64,000 nt of DNA from an uncultured Aeriscardovia sp. (GTDB lineage: Bacteria > Actinomycetota > Actinomycetes > Actinomycetales > Bifidobacteriaceae): positions 744,001 through 808,000 of the forward strand of contig CAIFER010000001.1 of NCBI GenBank assembly GCA_903789525.1, given 5' to 3'. Positions 27,499-35,599 of the stretch are shown one piece after another. Both the position numbers and the translations under genes were made by a program. The notes below the pieces were generated by a model that was not told where the DNA came from, made no database searches, and saw only the letters and a list, made by a program, of their open reading frames with translations. Position 1 is the first letter of the stretch. Each line of letters starts with the position of its first letter.

Positions 27499-28362
27499 AT
27501 GCAGACAGTCCAAATATGTGGAAAAACCATCCCAGCAATTGGAATGGGAATGTGGTCGATGGGGTCTGCGTGGTCCAATCGCGATCAACAAATGCAGGCG
27601 ATGAGAGCCGGGTTTGCGGCCGGTGGTCGCGCGATCGATACCGCCGAAATGTATGGGGACGGTGACAGCGAACGGTTTACCGGTCAAACGTTGGCACATC
27701 TTCCCGCTGGAATGGCACGTTCGGACGTATTCGTTATTGACAAGATTCTTCCTTCACATGCCACGGCTGATCGCATCCGGCCGACTGTCCTCACCGCCTT
27801 GAAACGCCTCGGAACCGATTACATTGACTTGTATCTTTTGCATTGGCGGGCTTCCGTCGATTTGGCGCTCTGGGCTCGCACGGCACACGATCTCGTTCAA
27901 GAGGGTCTCATTCACCACTGGGGAGTTTCCAACTTTGACGTCAGCGACTTAGAAGATCTGTTCGCCGTCCCGTATGGTACGGAATGCGCGGCCAACGAGG
28001 ATCTTTACAATGTGGCAACTCGCGGAATCGACTACGACCTCGTGGAATGGCAGAAGGCTCATCATCTGCCGCTCATCGCCTACTCTCCACTCGGATCTGG
28101 TGGAGCAGCTGGTTTGTCAGCAATGCGGTCCAGTTCTGCGCTTCAGCATGTGGCTCGCAAACACAACGCATCAGTTCAGCAAGTTGAGCTGGCGTGGGCA
28201 ATTCGAGACGGCAACACGCTTGCCATTCCGCAGACGAGCAATCCGGTGCATATGACGTCCAACATCAACGCAGGAAATCTGCAGCTTGACAGTGAGGATC
28301 TTGCGCTCATTGACCGCGATTTCCCACGTCCAACATCAAAAGTTCCGCTCGCAAAGATTTAG
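27499..28362 (+). CDS. Aldo/keto reductase
   Basis: This 287-residue NADPH-dependent oxidoreductase has the AKR tetrad: Asp and Tyr in AIDTAEMYGDGDS, Lys in VIDKIL and His in LYLLHWR. HHWGVSNFDVSDL and AYSPLGSGG are typical barrel motifs. The ATG at 27499 was chosen because a perfect AAGGAGG precedes it; the frame is open 25 codons farther upstream. It lies convergent to tsaD with only nine bases between stops. The substrate is unknown. Confidence 0.92.
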   Translation: MQTVQICGKTIPAIGMGMWSMGSAWSNRDQQMQAMRAGFAAGGRAIDTAEMYGDGDSERFTGQTLAHLPAGMARSDVFVIDKILPSHATADRIRPTVLTALKRLGTDYIDLYLLHWRASVDLALWARTAHDLVQEGLIHHWGVSNFDVSDLEDLFAVPYGTECAANEDLYNVATRGIDYDLVEWQKAHHLPLIAYSPLGSGGAAGLSAMRSSSALQHVARKHNASVQQVELAWAIRDGNTLAIPQTSNPVHMTSNINAGNLQLDSEDLALIDRDFPRPTSKVPLAKI

Positions 28363-28371
28363 TGCGCTTCT

Positions 28372-29496
28372 TCACTGTGCCACGTGTGCTTTAGGTGCCA
28401 TGTAGATTTTGTTGAGTGCCATCGCCGAATCAATGGAGAAATCAAGCGGACTTGATGGCATTCCTTCCTCTACGAGGTTGGACCCGAGCATGGCAACCAT
28501 TGCGCCATTATCTGTGCAAAGTTCACGACGCGGAAGACGCACTTCGACGCCCGCAGCCTTCCCTTTTTCAAGCAATGCGCGACGCAGTTGGGAATTCGCA
28601 GAGAAGCCACCGCCCACGATCAAAACTGACGAATGATCAGCTGCACATGCTCGCATTGCTTTGCCACTCAACACATCGGCCACTGAATGAGCGAGCGATG
28701 CGCACACATCGTCAACGGGAACCTGCTGACCATCTTGCTGACGTTCCTCAACCCAGCGTGCCACCGCCGTCTTCACGCCCGAGAAACTGAAGTCATACGG
28801 GTGTTTCTTCCCCGCATTCCCTTTCGTCAGCCCCTCCGGCACTTTCAACGCATTCGGATTACCTACTCGTGCATGCCGGTCAATGTATGGACCACCTGGA
28901 TACGGAAATCCGAGCAGACGCGCGATCTTATCAAAGCACTCACCTGCCGCATCATCGAGCGTGGTACCCACCACCCGAACATCTTGTGCAATATCGTGAA
29001 CGCGCAGCAACGACGTGTGCCCGCCAGAGACGATCAATGCCAACGTATCCGGCGGAATCGTGCCAAATTGCAACTGAGTGACAGAAATATGCCCGATAAC
29101 GTGGTTGATCCCATAAATCGGCTTATGCGCAGCGAGCGCAAGCGACTTGGCGCCAGAGACACCGACTGCCAAGCACCCAGCGAGTCCAGGACCAGCGCTG
29201 ACAGCGATCGCGTCGATTTGAGAAAGATCCAGATTTGCATTTGCGAGCGCACGCCTGACAACAGGGATAAACGCCTCTGCATGAGCGCGGGATGCGATTT
29301 CAGGGATTACTCCACCAAATCGCGCGTGCAAATCCATTGAACTGGCGACGACATTTGCCAACAGTTTTCCGCCCTGCACAATGCCTGCAGCGGTTTCGTC
29401 ACACGTGGATTCGATGCCGAGCACGATTGGCTTGCCTGATTGGTCCTGATCCAGTCTCTGGCTCTGACTCTGGCTCGCGTTCTCTTCCTGGCTCAT
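28372..29496 (-). CDS. tsaD: tRNA t6A threonylcarbamoyltransferase TsaD
   Basis: This 374-residue protein transfers the threonylcarbamoyl group to A37 of ANN-decoding tRNAs, with TsaB and TsaE. ESTCDETAAGI opens the ASKHA fold. INHVIGH carries the two metal-binding His residues; the usual family form is NHxxGH. VSGGHTSLL, TLDDAAGECFDK and CTDNGAMVAMLG complete the active site. The N-terminal 22 residues are Gln/Ser-rich. It is last in tsaE-tsaB-rimI-tsaD, with its ATG immediately after the rimI TGA. Confidence 0.97.
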   Translation of the reverse strand: MSQEENASQSQSQRLDQDQSGKPIVLGIESTCDETAAGIVQGGKLLANVVASSMDLHARFGGVIPEIASRAHAEAFIPVVRRALANANLDLSQIDAIAVSAGPGLAGCLAVGVSGAKSLALAAHKPIYGINHVIGHISVTQLQFGTIPPDTLALIVSGGHTSLLRVHDIAQDVRVVGTTLDDAAGECFDKIARLLGFPYPGGPYIDRHARVGNPNALKVPEGLTKGNAGKKHPYDFSFSGVKTAVARWVEERQQDGQQVPVDDVCASLAHSVADVLSGKAMRACAADHSSVLIVGGGFSANSQLRRALLEKGKAAGVEVRLPRRELCTDNGAMVAMLGSNLVEEGMPSSPLDFSIDSAMALNKIYMAPKAHVAQ

Positions 29497-30060
29497 TCAA
29501 CGATCCTTTCTGAACGACTCTGTACCATGCGATGCGCACTCGCGATCCATCACAAAAGCATCGACATTTTCTGGTTGGTAATAATGCGGGATGGTGGTGC
29601 GGACTTGAAATCCCATACGACGGTATAACTTTTGTGCTCGGCTGTTATCGGTTCTGACTTGCAACTCGATGCGCTGGCAGCGATGGCTTTGTGCCGCATC
29701 AATGAGAGCATCCATGATTGCTCGTCCAATACCATGGCCTTGTGCCTGACGTGTGACCCCGATCGTCATCACTTGCGCGACCGGTCCTCCGACCCAAATT
29801 CCGCCGTATCCGAGAATGCTTGCATGCGGCGTCTGATGGGACTCATCAACTTCGTGTTCGTACGCAATAGCCCCAGGGTTAAAAGAGCGTGGATTAGCGG
29901 CAAGCACTGACGGCATCGGCCCTTGCCACACGACGTAAACGCGATCCGGTCCCGTCAGCTCTCGCTCTAGCATCGTCAGATCCCATGGCGAGGAACCGAA
30001 GAGCTCCTTTTCTAGCTGGGCTGCGGCGAGCAGATCTGATGAACGCATCCGACGAATCAT
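29497..30060 (-). CDS. rimI: Ribosomal-protein-alanine N-acetyltransferase (RimI-like GNAT)
   Basis: This 187-residue GNAT-fold enzyme probably acetylates the N-terminus of S18 or other proteins. The acetyl-CoA loop VTRQAQGHGIGRAIMDALI (Q-x2-G-x-G) is clear, and LQVRTDNSRAQKLYRRMGFQ is the usual C-terminal GNAT block. RimI is the standard partner between tsaB and tsaD. It overlaps tsaB by four bases (ATGA at 30057-30060) and abuts tsaD with zero gap. Confidence 0.92.
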   Translation of the reverse strand: MIRRMRSSDLLAAAQLEKELFGSSPWDLTMLERELTGPDRVYVVWQGPMPSVLAANPRSFNPGAIAYEHEVDESHQTPHASILGYGGIWVGGPVAQVMTIGVTRQAQGHGIGRAIMDALIDAAQSHRCQRIELQVRTDNSRAQKLYRRMGFQVRTTIPHYYQPENVDAFVMDRECASHGTESFRKDR

Positions 30061-31154
30061 CGATCCGACTTCCCAGACTGGTGCGTCTGTGCAGAATGCG
30101 ATGCCGAACCAAACGTTTCGAGTTCATCAGGGTCATCTGGATCGTCGGTTCCTGGTTTCGTCTTCGTTGCCAGTCGGCGCAGATCTTCTTGCGACCATGA
30201 CGACCATGCCAAATCAGATGCTTCCGCTTGTGCTTCTCGTCGATCTTGCGGCGCTTGAGCTCGCAAGGACGGATCGAGCTGCCTCTCACGTTCTGACACC
30301 GACTCGTGACGCGTCTGATTCTCAAGAACTGGCTTGAGTGGAGGTGGGAGTTGCGCATCCGGACGTCGCAGATACAACGGTTCTGAGGAAATGTTGTCAC
30401 CCCGATCGGCTGCTCGCAATGCAGCTCGAGCGAATACTTCCAGTCCGTCTACTCCCCCACCTTGTGTTGCAGAATTGTCATCGGTCAAAGTGACGGTGAT
30501 ACCCGCTTGTTCCAGCCATTCCCAGGCGTCTGCATACTTTTCAGTACCATGACCGATGATCGCGAGACCACCCTTGAGATCAGGAAGTTGTGCGGCAATG
30601 GTGCGTGCAACCGTTTGCGGATACGAAATATCCATATGTGTGAGCGGACGCGGTGAATCATAATGCTGCTTACCATCGCTGATCTCAAACAACTGCCAAT
30701 ACAGCTGCTTGCGACGAGCATCATTAAGAGCGAGCACATAGCGTGGCGCACGTGGTACGGAAGAGGCAGCCTGTGATTGGCGACCGGCGCGATCGGTGCT
30801 GCGAGCCATTTCCCACCATGCTTGTGGGGCCAGCACATCTTGACCGATCAGACGAGCATGGGATGCAAAGCAGATACCACGAGCTGCCACGATACCGGCA
30901 CGCAAACCAGTAAATGGCCCTGGCCCAGTTGCTACAACGACATCAGTGATATCGCTGATCTGCAGATTTGCCCGGGACAATGCTTCCTGAATGAATGGGA
31001 TCAGCTTTTCGACATGTGAGCGAGAATCGACGTTATAAAGCGGTTCACACCCAGCAATTCCAACGCTCAGCGCATACGATGTGTCAATGACCAAAACATG
31101 ACGGGACTGATGTGTCTGACGGGATTGCGCACTGAAATCATGGTTCTCACTCAT
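30057..31154 (-). CDS. tsaB: t6A biosynthesis protein TsaB with long C-terminal tail
   Basis: This ASKHA-fold scaffold of the t6A complex is about 365 residues, whereas typical TsaB is about 220-240. VLVIDTSYALSVGIAG opens the fold, and VVATGPGPFTGLRAGIVAARG is the diagnostic motif near residue 95. The conserved part ends near EPLYLRRPDA; beyond it are roughly 95 Gln/Glu/Arg/Asp-rich residues without a recognised domain. The ATG at 31154 has GGAGG 8 bases upstream and overlaps the tsaE 3' end by eight bases; the frame is open farther upstream inside tsaE. Confidence 0.93.
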   Translation of the reverse strand: MSENHDFSAQSRQTHQSRHVLVIDTSYALSVGIAGCEPLYNVDSRSHVEKLIPFIQEALSRANLQISDITDVVVATGPGPFTGLRAGIVAARGICFASHARLIGQDVLAPQAWWEMARSTDRAGRQSQAASSVPRAPRYVLALNDARRKQLYWQLFEISDGKQHYDSPRPLTHMDISYPQTVARTIAAQLPDLKGGLAIIGHGTEKYADAWEWLEQAGITVTLTDDNSATQGGGVDGLEVFARAALRAADRGDNISSEPLYLRRPDAQLPPPLKPVLENQTRHESVSERERQLDPSLRAQAPQDRREAQAEASDLAWSSWSQEDLRRLATKTKPGTDDPDDPDELETFGSASHSAQTHQSGKSDR

Positions 31155-31824
31155 TGCTGGCCCCTCCTTCGTTTTCGTTGCTGTTGCTTTTCTGGAGGTC
31201 GAATTCCACATCCGCTACTGATTGGATGCGTTGACGTAACGGTGACATGCGCTTTTGCCACATGCGGGAAGACGGAATGAATGAAATCGTTCGTGTCCCA
31301 TTGGCACTGAGTTCGGTATCCGCTGATTCGCGGGCTGGGTGACCATCCAATCCACGTGCACGGTCAATCCGCGCTTCAAGGCGGTCAGCCGAGAGAATGC
31401 CGGCCATGTGCTCACCCCATTCCATGAGCACAACTGTCCCCTCATCGGGATCATCCAGCTCCTCATCCAAACCGAGGGACTCCAATTCGTCCATGAGGGC
31501 AGAAGCAGCGTCATCACCTGGCACGTGCATGACCCCACCGATTCGATACGCGTCAACATGCACAAATCTCACTGGTGAACCATCAGCAAAACGACCGTGG
31601 AGTTCACGCGCAATCGTGTACGTCGGCGAGACGACAGGGCCGTCGAGATGCAAGCCCTCGCCTATCCCCTGCGCAAACGTCGTTTTCCCAGCACCAAGCG
31701 GGCCAGAAAGAAGAACGACATCTTGCGAGCGCAGCTGTGACGCCAGCACAACGCCAAGTTCGTGCGTACTGTGCGCAGTCCGAGAAATGAGCCGCAACGA
31801 ACTGCACGCCACTGAATCAGTCAT
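31147..31824 (-). CDS. tsaE: t6A biosynthesis ATPase TsaE
   Basis: This 225-residue P-loop ATPase drives the TsaB-TsaD cycle. Walker A is GPLGAGKTTFAQ near residue 41, and SPTYTIARELHG and HVDAYRIGG follow as in YjeE proteins; VVLMEWGEHM is the Walker B-proximal strand. At 225 residues it is longer than the usual 150-160, mostly from an acidic insert (DELESLGLDEELDDPDEG) and a C-terminal tail. First gene of the tsaE-tsaB-rimI-tsaD unit, 28 bases after holA. Confidence 0.95.
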   Translation of the reverse strand: MTDSVACSSLRLISRTAHSTHELGVVLASQLRSQDVVLLSGPLGAGKTTFAQGIGEGLHLDGPVVSPTYTIARELHGRFADGSPVRFVHVDAYRIGGVMHVPGDDAASALMDELESLGLDEELDDPDEGTVVLMEWGEHMAGILSADRLEARIDRARGLDGHPARESADTELSANGTRTISFIPSSRMWQKRMSPLRQRIQSVADVEFDLQKSNSNENEGGASNE

Positions 31825-31852
31825 CAGATCAATCCCCTTTTTGCAACGTGTT

Positions 31853-32857
31853 CTAGGCTACACCCCTCTGAGCAACAGCACTCATGTTTCCTTTGGACGC
31901 AATCAGCTCGACAGCCTTTTCGAGAGCAAATTGCGGATCCCCTGATGTTGTTTTCGCCTGCTCATCGGCGCTCGCTAGCGCTTCAAAGCATCGTAACATT
32001 CCATCACTCGTCCACCCGCGCAATTGGTAGCGCAGACGACGAGCAATCCATGGTTGGATGTGCACCTCATCCGGTGTGATCGTGCGAGCTGCAACCGCCC
32101 CCATCAGCGCAAGTTGACGCAGACGCGACGACAACGCACCGACAAGCATGACCGGTTCAACGCCGCTGACAAGCGCCTGACGCAACGCTTGAACAGCTGC
32201 AGGAAGGTTCCCTTCGAAAGCTCGATCACTCACAGTAAAACCGCTGACTTCAGGTCTGCCACTCATTTCCGAGGAAACTGTCGAACGCGTCAGTGGATTC
32301 TCATCACTATCGTCACACAGCTGATCGCACATGGCGACGAGCTCGCCGGTATGTGAACCGAGCACCGCAATGAGAAGATCAGCTGCATCTGGTGCAATAG
32401 CCCGATCTCTCCGACGAAACTCTTGCATCACAAAATTCCGCTGATCACGTTCCTTCTTCAAATCTGGGACGGTGACAACGTTCGCACCTGCTCGTTTCAG
32501 TGTTGTGACGATTCCGGATCCCTTTTGTCCTGCTGTTTTTTGCGCGATGACCACGTGTGAGAGTGCGCTAGAACTTGCAGCATGCGTCAACTCACGGTGA
32601 GCATCTTTCGCATAGTGCTCGAGAGCTTCAATAAGATCGTCAGAAGCACTTTCCAGATGATCAAGACGCACTACCGATGACGAGGACAGCAAAGACGGAC
32701 TTACTGCTTCCACAAAATCTGAAGCTGAAGCACTCTGGGCATCCAAATCCATCTCCTCAGCACCTTGCACAGCAGCGAGAGCTTCCTTCGTCACGGACTT
32801 CGCAGTTCGATCATTGAGAAACTCATCTCCGCCATTGATGATGATCAGCGGTGCCAT
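31853..32857 (-). CDS. holA: DNA polymerase III delta subunit
   Basis: This clamp-loader subunit of about 334 residues opens the beta clamp. The N-terminal IIINGGDEFLNDR and the alanine-rich AAA-like core with VVIAQKTAGQKGSG match HolA. The ATG at 32857 is preferred, since AGGAG lies five bases upstream; an ATG at 32878 would add seven residues. Its start overlaps the comEC 3' end. The order comEA-comEC-holA is the common actinobacterial arrangement. Confidence 0.93.
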   Translation of the reverse strand: MAPLIIINGGDEFLNDRTAKSVTKEALAAVQGAEEMDLDAQSASASDFVEAVSPSLLSSSSVVRLDHLESASDDLIEALEHYAKDAHRELTHAASSSALSHVVIAQKTAGQKGSGIVTTLKRAGANVVTVPDLKKERDQRNFVMQEFRRRDRAIAPDAADLLIAVLGSHTGELVAMCDQLCDDSDENPLTRSTVSSEMSGRPEVSGFTVSDRAFEGNLPAAVQALRQALVSGVEPVMLVGALSSRLRQLALMGAVAARTITPDEVHIQPWIARRLRYQLRGWTSDGMLRCFEALASADEQAKTTSGDPQFALEKAVELIASKGNMSAVAQRGVA

Positions 32858-34668
32858 CTGAACTCCTGACTGTGCCATGCTCTCAGATTCGCGTCGTCTT
32901 TGGACATGCTCACTTTCTGTTCAATCGGCTGCGTCTTCATCGGTTGCGTCTCGATCGGCTGCACCTGAATTGACCGTGTGAGCAACCTGTGAGCAGCGCG
33001 ACCTCTCATCCGTTTGATCGCCCACACGAGTGCGAAAAATACCCCTTCAGTAATAAGCACGCCGATTGCAAGTCCAACTGATCCCGATTGCGGTGTACTT
33101 CCACTTCCGCCTTGTTTGTTTGCCAATGCCCGACCTGGATCAATGGACGCACACAAACGTGCACACTGAGCCATGCCCCACGTCCCTCGCCCAGCACACC
33201 ATGCGAACACAAATCCGCACTGCGGCCACCACCAGCTCGTCATCAGTGATACAAGACCACAGATCGTCGAAAACGAAACAACCGGTGCCACACACATATT
33301 CGCAGGTACGCTCATCACCGTGAGATTTGGCATGATGAGAAACTGAATCGGATAGGTGAAGATCTGTGCGGCCAGTGTGACGGATAGGACGGATAGTGCT
33401 TCCCTCCATGAAGACGGCAGCGCCGAACACCAGTTCGCTAAAGGTGTTGCAAACAGGATAATTCCGAGAACAGCGCCACACGAAAGAGCAAATCCGAAGC
33501 TACGTGCCAGACTCGGACGAATAATGATTCCACAACATATCGTCCACGAAAGAGCTGAAATCGATTGCCCTTTGCGACCGCGGGCGAGTGCACATGCTCC
33601 GATAACGCCCATGCACAGAGCACGAATGACTGAATCCGACGGAAACATGAATGCAGCTAATCCCCAGTACGATATGATCATCGCTGCTACAGTGATGAGC
33701 CGTGGAACTCGCCAGATAGCACAGCGTCGTCGTACGAAATCAGTGATGAGCAGAAAATGACCGCCCGAGACAGCCAAAAGATGCACAATTCCAATTTGCT
33801 TAAACCATTTTTTCAACTGTTTGCCCATCTGCACATCAGACGTGTGAGAGAGTGGCAGCGAACCGGCAATGGCATCCTGACCGAGTACGCCAATTGTTAC
33901 ACCCGGCACGAGAATACGTGCTTGCTGATCAAGGCGCATGCACTGTCTGACAAATGCGGATTGCACAAAATGGACTGTCTGCTCAAGTCTTCGAGGTCGC
34001 ACGAGAGGTTGAAGGTGCATATCGTCCGACTGAAGCCAACACGACGCGTTCCCATAACGCGGTTGTGAGACAGTGGCATGAATGACGTACTCTCCGCTCG
34101 TAATCACATGGCAGACCTTTCCCGATCCCATCACCATCACGGGCACATGCGACGAAACAATCATGGCATCTGCTTTCATCCACAGTGAATCAGCCTCGAA
34201 CTGGCAGTCGTGACCACGTTGCGCAGAGGCAACCGCCGGCGATCGAACATGAACAGCCACATACGCCCAGCTTCCCGTGTGCGCTGTCATGAACTGTGTC
34301 AGTGCATCGCGAGCAGCAATCTGAGTAGAAAGTCCACTAGATAGCGCAGCACAACAAGCGGCACATGCGCATACAACGAGCGTCCACGCCCAGCCACTCT
34401 TTTGTGCAGATGAAGAAACAGATGAATGCAGAACGTGCTGTGCGTACTGTCTGCGCTGTTGTCTGTGCCGGCCATGCTGTCTGTACAGTATCTGTCTTTT
34501 GTGCTGGAACATGATGATCACCGCCGCCACCGTCAACACGTCGAGACTGGCTACCAACGCAATCGCCCACCGCAGCGAGGTACTGACTAAAAGTGCAGCC
34601 AACCATGTGCATAATGCCGGGGCAAGCATCCGGTCATCGTGCTCGCCATCTTCCACGCGCGTATGCAT
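32845..34668 (-). CDS. comEC: ComEC/Rec2 competence channel, no metallo-lactamase domain
   Basis: This 607-residue membrane protein would form the pore for single-stranded DNA uptake. N-terminal hydrophobic segments are followed by an extracellular domain (about 100-260), then the competence domain with VHLLAVSGGHFLLI and MFPSDSVIRALCMGV. It ends after the membrane domain: no DxGQGD/HxHxDH metallo-beta-lactamase module, which longer ComEC proteins have, is present. The ATG at 34668 with GAGG upstream was chosen over a TTG at 34701. It lies 19 bases from the comEA stop and overlaps holA. Confidence 0.9.
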   Translation of the reverse strand: MHTRVEDGEHDDRMLAPALCTWLAALLVSTSLRWAIALVASLDVLTVAAVIIMFQHKRQILYRQHGRHRQQRRQYAQHVLHSSVSSSAQKSGWAWTLVVCACAACCAALSSGLSTQIAARDALTQFMTAHTGSWAYVAVHVRSPAVASAQRGHDCQFEADSLWMKADAMIVSSHVPVMVMGSGKVCHVITSGEYVIHATVSQPRYGNASCWLQSDDMHLQPLVRPRRLEQTVHFVQSAFVRQCMRLDQQARILVPGVTIGVLGQDAIAGSLPLSHTSDVQMGKQLKKWFKQIGIVHLLAVSGGHFLLITDFVRRRCAIWRVPRLITVAAMIISYWGLAAFMFPSDSVIRALCMGVIGACALARGRKGQSISALSWTICCGIIIRPSLARSFGFALSCGAVLGIILFATPLANWCSALPSSWREALSVLSVTLAAQIFTYPIQFLIMPNLTVMSVPANMCVAPVVSFSTICGLVSLMTSWWWPQCGFVFAWCAGRGTWGMAQCARLCASIDPGRALANKQGGSGSTPQSGSVGLAIGVLITEGVFFALVWAIKRMRGRAAHRLLTRSIQVQPIETQPMKTQPIEQKVSMSKDDANLRAWHSQEFRWHR

Positions 34669-34687
34669 TGTTTGCCTCGTGCGCCCC

Positions 34688-35446
34688 TCAGTGCGTAACA
34701 AGAGAATCCCTCATTTTTGCAAGTTTTTTCGGGCCGATTCCTGACACGTTCATGAGGTCATCGATTGACGCATAATTCCCGTGCGCTTTCCGATAGTCGA
34801 TAATTTTCTGAGCTGTCGAAGGGCCAATACCTTTCACTGTTTGAAGCTGTTCTGCCGTTGCAGCGTTGACATTGACTTTCCCATCCGCACAAATGCCTCC
34901 TGAACATGAGGAAGCTGGTGATGGAGGTGTAGTAGATGCGCGAGAATTCCGACCAGTGGAAGTGTGTGAGGCCTGCGACTGGTCAGGTGAACGATCTTGG
35001 TTGGATGCCGAAGACTGCGTCTGCGAAGAAGAGGGCGAAGATGAGGACAATGAACGCTCGCGATGTGAACGACTTGAACGTTCTTCATCATTCGTCTGCA
35101 AATGCGAACGAGATGAAGCAGAAGAAGCACTAGAAGCACCAGATGCAGAAAGCGATGAGCTCGGATACGTCATGTTATTGGAGCCTTGAATGACCAAGAG
35201 AGTGACACTGAAACTGAGCGCCACGACCAAAATAAAAATAGCTGCCGTCGCACTCCGAGCAGAGAAGGAAAACCGTGGGGTTTGAGCGTGCAGACGAGAG
35301 TGTGGTTCTTCAAGATTAACCGACAGCCTGTGCCGACCTGCATTCAGGCGTGGCGAACTACTTTCCCGACCCTCACGCATATCCCGCCCGCTGACGGTAC
35401 TGAGCCGTGCAATAAAACGGCTTCGCTCTTCGCTAGATTTCATCAT
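34688..35446 (-). CDS. comEA: ComEA family DNA-binding protein
   Basis: This 252-residue membrane-anchored DNA receptor has one transmembrane segment near residues 65-87 and a very Ser/Gln-rich flexible linker of about 90 residues. The C-terminal double helix-hairpin-helix contains NVNAATAEQLQTVKGIGPS and VSGIGPKKLAKMRD. The SLBB-type domain often present in ComEA is missing. The ATG at 35446 (or the following ATG) has only a weak ribosome site. It heads the comEA-comEC-holA unit, with a terminator separating it from leuS. Confidence 0.9.
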   Translation of the reverse strand: MMKSSEERSRFIARLSTVSGRDMREGRESSSPRLNAGRHRLSVNLEEPHSRLHAQTPRFSFSARSATAAIFILVVALSFSVTLLVIQGSNNMTYPSSSLSASGASSASSASSRSHLQTNDEERSSRSHRERSLSSSSPSSSQTQSSASNQDRSPDQSQASHTSTGRNSRASTTPPSPASSCSGGICADGKVNVNAATAEQLQTVKGIGPSTAQKIIDYRKAHGNYASIDDLMNVSGIGPKKLAKMRDSLVTH

Positions 35447-35522
35447 GGTGCCAGTCTGGCAGAGCGTTCATTCCAACGCAGTAAATCACTCAAATGTGCA
35501 CGGATGATGGTGAGGCGAATAG

Positions 35523-35561
35523 AAAAAGGCGCAAACAGAACGTTGTTTCTCTGTTTGCGCC
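35523..35561 (-). terminator. Rho-independent terminator after leuS
   Basis: GGCGCAAACAGA and TCTGTTTGCGCC form a perfect 12-bp stem with five T residues on the minus strand. It lies between the leuS stop and the comEA start. Confidence 0.92.
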
Positions 35562-35599
35562 TTCATCGTGCCGGTGGATAACTTCGCACTTTGTGCGCG

